Shown here one piece after another: positions 11,831-22,476 of a DNA stretch of 64,000 nt. Each line of letters begins with the position of its first letter. Within the stretch, counting starts at the first letter, position 1. The stretch is taken from positions 64,518,099 through 64,582,098 of the forward strand of contig NC_133531.1 in the NCBI RefSeq assembly GCF_048544455.1. Reading direction: 5' to 3'. Made by a program: the position numbers and the translations under genes. The notes beneath the pieces were generated by a model. It was not told where the DNA came from and did not search any database. It saw only the letters and a list, made by a program, of their open reading frames with translations. This DNA is from Silene latifolia. Lineage: Eukaryota; Streptophyta; Magnoliopsida; Caryophyllales; Caryophyllaceae.

Positions 11831-13098
11831 TGTTGGAATAAGTGTCCTCCGACAATAATGCGATCACAACTGTCGATCATAATGATCACATGTTTAAATC
11901 TCATTTTTTAAGAATACATGTGGGATGTAATATTTTACAGTCAACTGGTCCACACATATCGGTAATGATTGGCTGACTAGAGTATGACATTACTGTCGTG
12001 CGACGGTGGTGATCAGTTGATCCCCTTAGGTCATACCTATAGGGTGACGCTCTTAATTGATTATTTAATTAATCGTATGCCGATACGGGTCAATTAAATT
12101 CCTTAAAATTGACGAGTGATTTTGTGAGTAAAATTACGTCTCTTATTGTAATTTGATTAAATAAGATTCGGTCTAAGTAATCGAATTGTTTTATTACTTA
12201 GATTAATTTATTGTTTATGAAACAATTGAAAATAGAATGAATAATTTATAATAACCACATGTAGATGTGATTTATAATCATATGACCCATTTTGGTACAA
12301 GTAATTTTTTAATTACTAGTTATTTTTGTATGTGACATATTTTATTAATATGATGATTTTTAATATGTTAAAAATGCATTATAATGTAACATGTCATGTA
12401 GCATGTCACATATGTCACAATAGACAAATGACAAAAATAAAATGGACCACCATTTTACATGGTAACCGAAATTAGGAGGGGTATTAAGGGTTTGTGTTGT
12501 TTAATTTATATATTATTCAACAAACACAATGATAACCCTAGGGTTGCATGCCTAGCCTCTTGTGAAGAGCAAAAATGAAAAGCATTGGGCATACTACCCA
12601 AGGCCATCATTTTTTCGGCCACCCATAAGAAAAGGAAAGAGTTTTCTCTTCTTTAATTGATTATTCATTCTAGTCTAAATTTTATATTTTCTCTCTAGTT
12701 TTTGAGAAGAAGCTCAAGAGCAAAATAAACTCACACATTACTCCCTCTTGAACCGAAATTTCAAGAGCAAAATAACAATTTATTTGTGTCATTTTAAGGA
12801 AGGATTTTATTAATACTAGTCTTATGTTAATAAACTCTATTAAGGGTATTCCTTGGGTATAATTCCTTGGGAGAGATTCTAAACTTGAATCTTGTTCATC
12901 CATTATTGGAAAGCTCAAGAACTAACAAGAAGGAGATCTTGTTGGTGCCCGAAAATCCGAAACTATCATAGTAAGGATTGATGATTTCTTCTCTACTTCT
13001 ATTTATGTTTGCATGCATAAGGTTTGTAATTATTTTATGACTAAATATTTTCTCACATATATGAATATGTAAATTAATGAGATTAATTATTGCTAACA
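11831..13098 (+). repeat. 3' LTR of the degenerate copia element
   Basis: Begins TGTTGGAATAAGTGTCC after the purine tract AAGTGGGAGAT (11820-11830) and ends CTAACA at 13098 (1268 bp). The copia LTRs at 22477 and 30458 are 1286 bp. A block at about 11950-12050 (CTGACTAGAG...ACTGTCGTGCGACGGTG...GATCAGTTGATC...) is strongly conserved with them. Small ORFs here (12682-13099, minus) are not supported as genes. Confidence 0.75.
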
Positions 13099-13594
13099 TG
13101 CACTAGATCTTAAGAACATAAATTAAAAAGTTAATTAGTTCACTATTATAAGAGTCTAATAAGAGGTAATTAAACCTAACATAATGTTCATGGGAATCAT
13201 TTCTCATGGCCTCCCTAACTTCGATCAACGCATTACTCAAACATCCTACATACTTCTTATGTATTTTACGTAGATAATGCTTATTTGCATCATCTATGTC
13301 ATCTGTCACGCGGGTGATCAGATTCTTCATGTGTATTAAGAAATTCATCATTAGGAGAAGACCTAGAACGAGGACTTTCCAAGTTCCTCTCATGGGTAAT
13401 CTCCAATGAATCATTGCTAGAAACTTTGGGTAAAGATGTTCTTTTAGTATGGGCATCTTGTCCCCTACTTTTGATCGTCTTCTTCCCTCATTCTAGATTT
13501 AGATCTAGTTGAGTACATCTCCCACTATAACATAAGATTTAATATATTAGAAGGATCAATTATGTTAATCCTCCCACTGTACTCGCCAAAAACT
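13099..13594 (-). pseudogene. Gag-like remnant of a gypsy-type element
   Basis: The 117-codon minus-strand frame 13103-13456 and an overlapping frame with charged, Ser-rich wording (HERNLESPRSRSSPND) look like pieces of a retrotransposon gag N-terminus. I recognise no zinc knuckle or catalytic motif. It lies directly downstream, on the minus strand, of the LTR at 13595-14333 and is cut at 13098 by the copia LTR. Assignment rests mainly on position. Confidence 0.35.
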
Positions 13595-14333
13595 TGTTTG
13601 TGTGAAAACAAGATTAGTACCTTAAGGTACCTTGGAGGTCGTAACTACCCTCCTACACTTTGTGATCTACCCTTGAAGGCAAGGGTTCAAGTCACGGTTG
13701 TAGATGCGTAATCTAATAAACAGCGCTAAATTAATTATAATAATTTAGCGCTCAATAATGAATGATATAATTCTCAAACTTAAACACGGGAATTCCCAAT
13801 GATACTTATATATCAAGAAGATTCTAGTAACACAACATCAACTAGAGTATTCACAAGAGTACTTATGGATGCTAAATTACAAACTAAAGGATAGATGGCT
13901 GATTACCTCCATAATCGGATGGGGCTCACCGTGCTACTTCTACTTCGAATGCTAATTTATGCTATGCCTAAGAGACTAATCTAAAGATAGACTATGTTGT
14001 AATAGTTGTGGTTGTTTGAGTTGTTGTTTGCTTGAATGAGATGCCTCCTTATATAGGCGTCATCCTGCTTCTTGGAAAACTACTTCTTAGTGGGAGGCGA
14101 TTAGTAAACCGTCGAGTCTTATTTAAGCTTCATATGGGCGCTTATCATGCCCTTTAGCCCAGCGTTTTGCCTTTTGGACTTCTTGGTTTCCTTGGTCTTC
14201 GATCTTGGCCTCCGTTTGTCTTCGATCTTGGACTGACTTGACTTAGGCCCAATAACTTTATTCTTTTATTCTCAGGCCCACATACCCTTAAATTAATAAA
14301 TTTAGTACCCTGACTAAATTAGGCACCAACAGG
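13595..14333 (-). repeat. LTR of an unclassified LTR retrotransposon (5' LTR, minus strand)
   Basis: On the minus strand it reads TGTTGGTGCCTAATT ... ACACAAACA (739 bp) with TG/CA ends. A TATA-like CTATATAAGG at about 14050 (minus) with a downstream A/C-rich leader suits an LTR promoter. Just after its end the sense strand reads AGTTTTTGGCGAGTAC, which may be a non-Met primer site. It abuts a chromovirus protease remnant at 14334, which it probably interrupted. Confidence 0.55.
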
Positions 14334-15165
14334 GTCAGAAGTCAGCTGAGATCGAGATTATTCATGGTTGAGAAAGAAGTGGCTGAGAATGACACTCACA
14401 TTGTTTCGGGTACCTTTTCTATAAATCTTAAACCTTCTTTTATATTATTTGATTCAGGGGCAACTCATTCATTTGTATCTTGTGAGCATGCCAAGTACTT
14501 AGAGCTAAATAACCCAATTCTTATAATGATAAAGTGGTAATACCTTGGGGAGAGTCCATAAGATGTACTAAAATGTATTTTCTCCATTCAACCCAACTCT
14601 ACCACTTTACTTTTTCACGTTTGTCAACGCGTGTTTTACGCGGTAAATATCGTTAGCTACGTACTTGCAAAAATTATAAAAGTTAGATATTTTTAGTGTA
14701 CTCATAAAGACGAGTCAAATAAGATCCCACATGAATATATTTTTACTTATGTATTGAGAGAAATTGAAATTGAATGCTCATTTGTGAATAATGTACAAAA
14801 TAGAAAGTGGTAGAGTGGAGTTGAATGGAGGAAGTATAAATATGTTAAAATTAAGATTGGTGATGTGGTATTTTCAGTATATTTGATTGAGTTTCATGTA
14901 GGAGGTTTTGAAATTATCCTTGGGAGGGATTGGTTGATTAAACATAGAGCTTTTATAGATTGTTTCTCTTTGAAGGGACCTAAAGGGGTGAAAGTGTCTT
15001 ATAGGGGTTTTATGATCAAGCCAAAGATGAAATTTATAAATGCGGTAACCCTAAAGTCTTACCTACGAAAGGGATGTCAAATATATCTAGCAGATGTTGT
15101 CACAAATATATCTTTGAAGGGACCTAATGATTTCAATGACGTCATCAAATACTAACAGATGTTGT
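14334..15165 (+). pseudogene. Ty3/gypsy chromovirus gag-pol fragment: protease domain
   Basis: Before the MITE the frame reads an aspartic protease with LFDSGATHSFVS, the active-site signature of chromovirus proteases. After the MITE it resumes with VYLIEFHVGGFEIILGRDWL, the C-terminal ILG-DWL motif of the same domain, and continues to about 15155. No RT follows. The fragment is split by the MITE at 14578-14834 and truncated on both sides, on the left by the LTR ending at 14333. The active-site Asp is retained. Confidence 0.75.
14578..14834. mobile_element. Stowaway-like MITE (family A, copy 1)
   Basis: The 257-bp element has inverted ends (TCTCCATTCAAC / GTTGAATGGAGGA) flanked by TA on both sides (14576-14577, 14835-14836), as in Tc1/mariner-derived Stowaway MITEs. 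The interior (GCGCGGTAAATAT-like block, GCTACGTA) matches the copy at 19329-19587. It splits a protease remnant. Confidence 0.8.
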
Positions 15166-15605
15166 CACAGATGATACTACTAGGTGCGCCTCGTGCATTC
15201 TAAGTAATATATCACATGTATTTTTTATTGTTGCTTAGAGATTCCTAATTCTATTGGAATTCAGTTTGGATTTGATTTTGTGAAGAGATTTGTCACTTTT
15301 ACGTAGTTGTTAGAGATTAAAATAATTTGTAAAACTCATAAAGGCCCGTAGTGTTTTGTATTTAATTGAAAACTAGTGGTGCCTGTGACAATGAAAAAAC
15401 TAATTGCATACTATAATTACGCCACTTGATGTTATACAACTGATATGATTACTATTGAATGACAAAGCTTTTATGCTAAAAACACTAAAAATTGACCAGT
15501 AATCAACTACACCAACCACGCAATTTTATTTCATCAATTATTCAACATAGTTTGACTACTATTTAATCAACTTAGGTATATATTTTACATATGATCCTAA
15601 TGGAA

Positions 15606-15636
15606 GCCCCATGCATCGCACAGGTTTTCCAACTAG
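15606..15636 (+). mobile_element. Possible Helitron 3' terminus
   Basis: CCATGCATCGCACAGG forms an imperfect stem and is followed by CTAG and T. This is the same wording as the ends at 48962 and 52370. The 5' end is not identified. Confidence 0.4.
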
Positions 15637-16054
15637 TATTTCGTTAAAATCAGACACAAAATCAAATACCGTTTTCAAAACTTCAAATTTTCCGTCAGTA
15701 ACCACAAATCGAATAGAAATCTTCGTCATCGAATTGCTAATTATCGTCGACAATATTAATCAACTTCCCCCAAACACGTCAACTTACAACGTTTAACTAA
15801 TCGAAACGTTAAATTAATCAAATTAAACATGTTGAAACAAAGTTAAACAAATCGTATTAAACGAATCAAAAACGTCGTTAAACTAATTCGACCAATCGAA
15901 CCAAAACTCGTCAAACTAATCGATTTAAAAAAGAAACAGAGGAACGGAATGAGGAGTACTAGTTTGACTTAAACGAATTGAATAAATCATGACTTGACCA
16001 AATCTAATGAATCAAACATGGAGTAGCAGCAACAAATCAAACTTGGGTCAACGA

Positions 16055-16075
16055 AGCAGCAGCAGCAGCAGCAGC
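16055..16075 (+). repeat. (AGC)7 microsatellite
   Basis: Seven perfect AGC units. Confidence 0.9.
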
Positions 16076-16194
16076 ACACAATCATGCAGCGACCACCGTC
16101 CGAGCAAGAAACATAAAGAGGGGGGATGGTGGAATCACCGCGTCCAACCTTAGGGATCTCGACAGCACCCGTTGACGAGGTCGTATAACTACTA

Positions 16195-16547
16195 AAAATC
16201 ACGAGCCATCATTCTGACCAATCCTTGCTAATGCCAAACCATCATTGGCTCATCCACTCACATGTAACTGATGTACGCATCCAGGCGCATGATGAGATCA
16301 AATTTTGTTCCTTTTAGAAGTTACCTTCTTCATACTTAAATCACTTGTTTATTTTTTTAGATTCTTTGTTAGCGGTATTTTAAATCAAAGACTTGAAAAA
16401 AAGATTTGAACGGAGGGAGGAGTATTTCTTAGTGTAGTATAGTACTGCTATTTTGAACAAAGTTGCACCTCGGCTGATGGTTTCGGAGTAATCCACACTC
16501 CACACCAAAATCACGAGCCATCATTCTGACCAATCCTTGCTAATGCC
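16195..16547 (+). repeat. 41-bp direct repeat pair 3' of the MATE gene
   Basis: The 41 bp at 16195-16235 recur identically at 16507-16547, and a weaker third version (ATTATGAGCCAACATTCTGA) lies near 16590. The rest, to 17225, is unannotated AT-rich DNA with a T12 run near 16980. Confidence 0.75.
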
Positions 16548-17225
16548 TTCCTTCCCTACAAATCAAGTAACACAAAACTCACACACAAAATTATGAGCCA
16601 ACATTCTGATCATGTTTTTCTTCTCTCTTTTGTTAATTTCTAATGCATTATAGGTTATGTCTTTTGGTAAGATAAGGTAAGAAAATCTCTATTTAGAGAT
16701 TACACTCTAAATTAGAAAAAGGACCAGCAACAATGACTCAACTATGGACTGACAAACCAAGGATGTCAATTGGGTAAGACACAATAATGTAGGCTTCCCA
16801 ACACTCGTAACTCATATAAGAATCAATCCTCTTATCCATGGCGGATAAGAACCTAGCCTCGTATCCCCTCCCCTCTCATAAGTTTTCGAACTCTTACCCA
16901 TGATTCTTTTTATATTCATCGGAGTCAGGCTGGTTCGATATCTAGCGAGCGCGGTCTATGTGGCAAGTCGGGTGAGTTTTTTTTTTTTAGTTTTGTTGGG
17001 TTTTGCCAACTCTATGTCCATCTTTTCTTATTAGACCCATTTTACCAAAGACCCAAATTTCAAAGACAAGAGGAAGGGAACAGGAGGAGAGGGAGAATTG
17101 ACCATGACCAGAAATAGACTAATAGTTTCACAGCCATTCTTAAATGGGAGATGTTTAGAAATGTATTGGAGAAGAGAAAATAGTTTGCCTCTCTTTCCTT
17201 TTTATCCCTTCGGCTCCAAAGGTTT

Positions 17226-20200
17226 TTATCCAAACAAAAACGAAAGGCAACGTAGATTATTGATTATTATAAAGACAAAAGCATATACCATGAATACCTC
17301 TTTTTTCCAATCTGTCCACAAAACTATTGTGACAAGCACAACAACGGGGATACACAGCCCACATATAATCCCCAACCATAGTCCCTGCATAAAACAAAGG
17401 CGATCACTCAAAGTTGTTGTTTGCTAGTATTTACTTGCTGCAAAATGCAAACGAAGAAAGTGAACAAAAAGTCAATACCATGCCTCGGAGATGCAAAACA
17501 AAAGCGAATACCACTGCACATGGAATTGCAACAAAGTAATATGCCCCCAGATTTATAAAAGAGCACATTTTTTGCCATCCCAAGCCTCTTGCAGCTCCTG
17601 TAAATCGCACAACGTTAGCAATAAATTACCTGTAATATTTGTGAAAAAACAGCCTTTTAACGTATTACAAATTTACAATAAACTTCTATTCTCAATGCAA
17701 TTTTCCGTATTTGTAGTTTCAACACAATGTAATCAAACTTAGTTTTAGTGTGGTTTCCATTAGTAAGAATAAAAACTGATACGTCAATTGGTCATGAAAA
17801 AAGATATGTCAGATTATGGCTATCCTGGGAGGGGCATATACTGAGGATAAATGGCTCAATGGACTTGAAAGTTATTCAGTGGCCAGGGGTTTTGAATGGC
17901 TCAGAACCAGATTTCCAAGAGTAAGATGGTGGCTTATTACTTGGAAGAACATGAACACTCCCAAGCACTCGTTAATTCATTGGTTATGTACGCACAACAG
18001 GCTGCCAGCAAATGATAGACTGATGCATTTGGGGAGCACAATAGATGACACTTGTTTCTCGCGTTCCATAGGGAAGGACGATCAGAATCATTTATTTTTC
18101 AGTTGCATATTCAGTAAAAAAAATGCATCACAGAACTGCAGAGAGTATTTAGACTGAACTTGCAGGGAGACTTGATCCAATGGCTCAAAAGAGGAGCAGG
18201 CAGAAATAAATTCAAGCGTAATGTCATAGGAGCCTGTTGTGTTGGATTATATTACATACTATGGATGACTAGGAATAAGGCCAGGGTGGATACTTATGTT
18301 CGCAGACCAGAGAAGATTGTTTGCAGTCTGATTCAACATGTTCTGGAACGAGCTAAGAGCAGGAACAAGGATGTGCTTTGTGCTAGGGATCAAAGTTAGA
18401 TGCAAGATATTAGCTCTCAAATTAATCAATAGGATATAAGGAGCATGTTTGTATTTGGTTAGTTTGGTAGTTGAGTGTATTATGCTTGGTGATGGGTAAT
18501 AGTTTTAATTACTCAATTGGATGTAATTGGTGACAGTTTGATTTAATGAAATGCTTACCTTTTACCAAAAAAAAAATAAGTAAAAACTGATAGCATCAAA
18601 TTAGCGAGAAGCATACAGTACAAGTCTATGTAACAACATTCGAAAGAAAGAAAAGAATCTGAACCTGAAAGTACGCATTGAAATCCATCCAAGAAATCAG
18701 AGATAGCAAGTAGTAGCATCATCTTTGCCACATATTTGACCACTTTATCGTCCTTGCTATACAATTTCCCCCAAACATTGCGAACTAGTACAGTTATTAC
18801 AGCGATTACTATGCCCTGTGACAGTGACATAATGACCATAACAAAGAGCGCTAGACGTGCTGCTCTCGGACGACCTGCCCCCAACTCGTTTGATACCCTT
18901 GTGCTACAAGTCCACAAAAATTTATATCAAAGTAAATGAGTTCAATGAAACTTTGCTATATGGACTACATGGTAATAATTTTATATTAGAGAAACGAGTT
19001 ACTAGTATATGACAAAGATCAAGGCATTAGTATCCTACAATTCTTACCTAATAGCACCACCAAGGCCTACAGATATCATATACACTATCCAGCATGTGCT
19101 AAGACTGCAAAATGACAATGGTAAATGAATTGCTCCTAGTAGAGTATAGACTTAGTCTTAACAAAATGGTTTTAAATTGAAACACGGACGTAGTATAAAA
19201 GCAGAAAAACACAAACCTTATTGATAACACTGATGTCTCAACCTCGGGATTTGGCAAAAGACCTGCTAGAAGTACAACCATTTCGAACGACCAATACTCT
19301 AAGCTGAAAAACAGAATGAAAACAAATACTTCCTCCATTCAACTCCAAACTACCATAGTACACTTTTCACATTTGCCAACGCATGTTTTGCGCGGTAAAT
19401 ATCATTAGCTACGTATATGCAAAAATTATAAAAGTTACATATTTTTAATGTACTCGTAAAGACGAATCAAATAAGATCCCTCAAGAATATATTTTCACTT
19501 ATATATTGAGAGAAAATTGCAATTGAAGATTCATTTGTGAATAGTATGCAAAAACCAATATGGTAGTTTGGAGTTGAATGGAGGAAGTACAAGCATATGT
19601 AAGTCACACATGTGACTATAGTTGACAGTTATAATGTCAACAATGACACTAACAAAGCCTTGAATCAAAATTCAATTAGAGCAGAGCCTGCTTAAAATTT
19701 AAAAGGTGCAGTAAAACAAGGGTTCCAAGGAGATCAACTGCAATAGTATTTCAACAAGATTGTACGAACCACAATAACAACGTCAACACTCCAACAAAAT
19801 TGAAAGTTAGCAGAGTTGCGTACCATATCATAAATGTGGACGGGATAGCAAGCTTAATAAAGCTCCATATATCACGAAAGGCTTCCCTAGTAAACCCCGT
19901 CCAAGTTTTCATCCAGGCAGGAGAGAATTTCAAGTAGGCTACTAGCAATAAGAAGTTAATCCAATAAGATATAACATTTGCTAAAGCTGCTCCTTTGATT
20001 CCAAGTCCAAGTTTGAAGACAAGTATCCAACACAGCAAAACATGAAAAGCAGCTGTGAGGCCAGCCGTAAACATCATTGGAAATACAATATTTTGAGTTT
20101 GAAAAAATCGGGTGAGGCATTGAAGCAACGCATAGCCAAAGAGGCTTGGGATCATCCAACGGTTGTAAGTTCCAGCTCCTGTTGCTATCTCATGGTTTTG

Positions 20201-20714
20201 GTGACATAAGATGAGAATATGACTAGTATAATACCAAACTAGTGCTAATGGAATGCTGAAGACGAGAAGAACCAACATGGCCCGTTGAGTGTAAATCCCT
20301 AGCATGTCATATTGTTTGGCTCCGTAGGACTGTCCACAAAGGGTCTCCAATGCACTTGACATACCAACCTGCGAGTCACAATTATATTTGTATAGTACAT
20401 TGTGATTAATTTATCAATTACAGCCTTAGGTAATTAATGAAAGAAAGAGAAGTTACCAAAACATAGAAACCGGTGACGGAGGCAAAAGAAGTGGCAAGAG
20501 AAGCACTAGAGAGTTGAAGTTCGCCGAGGTGACCGACAAACATGACGGAGATGACTTGTATGCAGTACTGTAATATAGTAACCGCTATCAATGGTCCAGC
20601 TAACCATAGTTGCCTCTTCCCTTCTTTTATCATCTCATCCCTACTTCCATAATACCACCGCCCCTTGTTACTTTCTCCCCATTCCATTTCTGTTACAATA
20701 TACCCTGACCTCAT
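17226..20714 (-). CDS. MATE-family efflux transporter (DETOXIFICATION-like), seven resolved exons
   Basis: Plant MATE proteins are 12-helix antiporters exporting secondary metabolites and xenobiotics at plasma or vacuolar membranes. Exons on the minus strand: 20714-20457, 20368-19824, 19303-19217, 19104-19048, 18903-18665, 17597-17479 and 17384-17298. All have GT-AG borders and phases that join without a break, giving 464 codons. Family landmarks in order are KRQLWLAGPLI (helix 1), FVGHLGELQLSSASLA, ALETLCGQSYGAKQY, WWSFE-like YWSFEMVVLLAGLLPNP, TRVSNELGAGRPRAARLA and GLWLGI near the end. The start is the first in-frame ATG (20714); 20687 is an alternative. The last short exon is unresolved: read-through after 17298 stops at 17226. 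A LINE fragment and a MITE sit in introns, so the gene may still be functional. The substrate cannot be told. Confidence 0.9.
17782..18580 (+). mobile_element. 5'-truncated LINE (L1-type) in a MATE intron
   Basis: The 799-bp insert ends in a short poly(A) (18567-18576) and is bounded by the 12-bp duplication TAAAAACTGATA (17770-17781 and 18581-18592). These are hallmarks of target-primed reverse transcription with 5' truncation. It lies in opposite orientation to the MATE gene, in the intron between exons 5 and 6. Confidence 0.85.
17816..18399 (+). pseudogene. LINE ORF2 C-terminus (zinc-binding RVT-associated domain)
   Basis: Two frames (17816-18157 and 18160-18399) encode the region downstream of a plant LINE reverse transcriptase. 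NTPKHSLIHWLCTHNRLPA followed by a Cys/His-containing stretch (HLFFSCIFS) matches the zf-RVT type domain. The last part, with ILWMTRNKARVD, resembles the usual C-terminal tail. RT and endonuclease are absent through 5' truncation. Confidence 0.75.
19329..19587. mobile_element. Stowaway-like MITE (family A, copy 2) in MATE intron 2
   Basis: The 259-bp element has inverted ends CTTCCTCCATTCAACTCC / GGAGTTGAATGGAGGAAG and TA at both sides (19327-19328, 19588-19589). Its interior matches the copy at 14578-14834. It lies wholly within the intron between exons 2 and 3. Confidence 0.85.
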
Positions 20715-20792
20715 CTCTATCTCCCGTATCCCTTCCTTTTTACGCCGAAAAACCGTTTTATACAGAAGATTAAATGTTGTCACTGCATGCAA

Positions 20793-21190
20793 TAAAAACT
20801 GTTGTATGACTGGAAATATTTAAATGGAACAGAGAAATTACAGAGTATAAGTAAAAAAAACAAGTAGAGTATTTGGTATCAGTCACCATTGTTAAAATCC
20901 GAGATCAAATACAACAGGATTTCATTAACAATGGTAAACCTAACTAAAATCACATAACAAAACAGAATCACATTACAAAATCATAAGTTTGGTCGATTTC
21001 ATTGGCACAAAAGGCAAATCATGAATATTTCTAGAATACAAAACATATGTCAAACAAAGTCACAAATCATGAATCAGGGTTTCATCACAATTTATCAAAA
21101 TATTGAATTGATCGATAGAACTAATTAAAGAGAAAACGTTAAAAAAACCGGGGGTAACCTGAGCGCTTGCGAAGTTGTAGTTGAGACTCA
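20793..21190. other. Upstream flank of the MATE gene
   Basis: AT-rich, no gene. It presumably holds the promoter; a TTTAAATATTT-like string near 20816-20826 could serve as a TATA region, but this is weak. Confidence 0.35.
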
Positions 21191-21580
21191 GGTGCTGTTT
21201 GGCCTTGCTTATGGAAAATGACTTTTCCTTTTTAAAAGGAGTTTATTTACAAGTTACTTTTCGGAAAAGTTTTAGTTGTTTGGCCATACTTTTGTAAAAG
21301 CGGTTTCTCATAAAATTTACATGTTTGGCCTAACTACTTTAATACAACTTTGGTTTGCTTATTTGGTTCTTTATGTAAAAACTAACTTTGGTTTGCTTAT
21401 TTGGTTCTTTATGTAAAAACTAGAAGTAGAAGTAGGAAATATCTACTTCTCCTTTTGGGGGTGAATAATCAGCTTTTAACTTCTCGGAATCACTTTTAAA
21501 ACTCTCTAATTTACCATGTTTGGCCAAACTACTACTTTTTCAATTACAAAAGCATTTTTTAAGCTTGGCCAAACAGCACC
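21191..21580. mobile_element. Tourist/PIF-Harbinger-like MITE
   Basis: The 390-bp element has terminal inverted repeats GGTGCTGTTTGGCC / GGCCAAACAGCACC, the GG...TGTTTGG type usual for PIF/Harbinger MITEs. It is flanked by TCA on the left and TTA on the right, a near-match to the 3-bp TTA duplication. A 37-bp unit (TTTGGTTTGCTTATTTGG...) is tandemly duplicated inside at about 21345-21420. Confidence 0.7.
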
Positions 21581-21666
21581 TTAACTCTTGAGACTTTAGT
21601 TACCAATATTTTAAAGGATTATTTCAAGGGGTTAATCTAAATTATAGGAATCCTTTTTATATCTTA

Positions 21667-21756
21667 CTCCCTCCATTCAACTTTTATCACCCCACTTCAA
21701 TATAATACCCGTACATAAATTGGAGAAATAGGGTGATAATTGTTGAATGGAGGGAG
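21667..21756. mobile_element. Short Stowaway-like MITE (90 bp)
   Basis: CTCCCTCCATTCAAC / GTTGAATGGAGGGAG ends flanked by TA (21665-21666, 21757-21758). Confidence 0.8.
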
Positions 21757-21764
21757 TATATTTT

Positions 21765-22070
21765 ATATCTATCTATATTATTAAAGTAAACTTTCTATCT
21801 ATCTATATTTATCTACATTATTAAAGGAAGCTTTTTTTCGAGCGATTATAGAGACTCCAACTTTTACGAAATACTAAAGAGTTCTAAAAATTTGAATTTG
21901 CATTTAAATAATAGAGTTTGTAGAATTACGAAATACTAAAGTGCTAAAAATTTGAATTTGCATTTAAATAATAGAGTTTGTAGAATTGATGACTTCAAAG
22001 TTTGGATGATAACAGATAAATTTTATTTTAATAAATAAATAATGTATTAACAATAGCTGCGTTCATAAAA
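21765..22070 (+). mobile_element. Helitron-like 5' segment with a 62-bp tandem duplication
   Basis: TCTATCTATATT...ATTATTAAAGGAAGC followed by TTTTTTTCGAGCGATTA matches the wording near 48760 and 48960 next to Helitron-like ends. Units 21864-21925 and 21926-21985 are near-identical tandem copies. No 3' end is found before the Athila-like element. Confidence 0.4.
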
Positions 22071-22434
22071 GTTTATTAGTGCTATTTGTATAGGACTGAC
22101 ACGCCTAGAATGTCGCAATAAAAGACGGCCAAATTAACAATTTATATACCACAAAGCATACTAATTAACACTAATTCTAAACTAGTAGAGTAGTAAGCAA
22201 GGGATCGAACCCAAGAGAAGGGGGGTTTTGCAATGGTGTAATCAATAGAGCAATTAGAACAATTGTAACAAACTAAACAACAAGTATGTAAAAAGGAGGG
22301 GTTTTGGTTTGGTTTTCAAGGACAAGTATGGAATTGAATATATTACAATATGTTACAAGATACCAACTCATGTCCATCCCACACTTAAATCTTCACTTTG
22401 TCCCCAAAGTGTGAGGTGAACACCCTAAACTCAC
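22071..22434 (-). other. 3' non-coding end of Athila-1
   Basis: On the sense strand, downstream of the extra ORF stop (22435-22437), an inverted repeat (CACTTTG / CAAAGTG, loop GGGA, 22394-22411) is followed by ATTTAAGTGTGGGATGG, a PPT-like tract at 22373-22389. Further on comes GGGTTCGATCCCTTGC. The LTR start is not resolved. Confidence 0.55.
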
Positions 22435-22476
22435 TCAAGAGTGTGAGCTTGAGGCACCTCCATGTTCCGGAGGTCC

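Larger units (their letters stand above)
6996..13098 (+). mobile_element. Degenerate Ty1/copia element (plus strand), 5' part displaced by LARD-1
   Basis: The order of recognisable blocks matches the copia element at 22477-31743 read on its sense strand: leader (about 6996-8100), gag-pol traces (about 8480-11100), purine tract and 3' LTR (11831-13098). Shared leader wording includes CAAGGGACC...GGAGTTGGTTTCCGAA near 7240. Sequence drift and stops throughout make it much older than that copy. Its 5' LTR should lie left of LARD-1, outside the window. Two near-identical leader segments at about 7646-7700 and 7847-7900 suggest a local duplication. Confidence 0.75.
15166..16194. other. Non-coding stretch with a Helitron-like end
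   Basis: No gene is evident. At 15606-15636 a short stem (CCATGC...GCACAGG) is followed by AACTAG then T, resembling Helitron 3' termini. A/T-rich repeats of GTCGTTAAAC/AATCGA wording occupy 15780-15930. The small ORF 15987-16202 (minus) reads Cys-rich only because it crosses an (AGC)7 run at 16055-16075. Confidence 0.45.

Noticed and set aside
15987..16202. Cys-rich mini-protein (minus)
   Set aside because: The run of Cys comes from the (AGC)7 microsatellite read on the other strand.
22080..22230. tRNA-like GGTTCGATCCC box in the Athila-1 3' end
   Set aside because: Only a B-box-like string; no cloverleaf, A box or tRNA length could be built around it.
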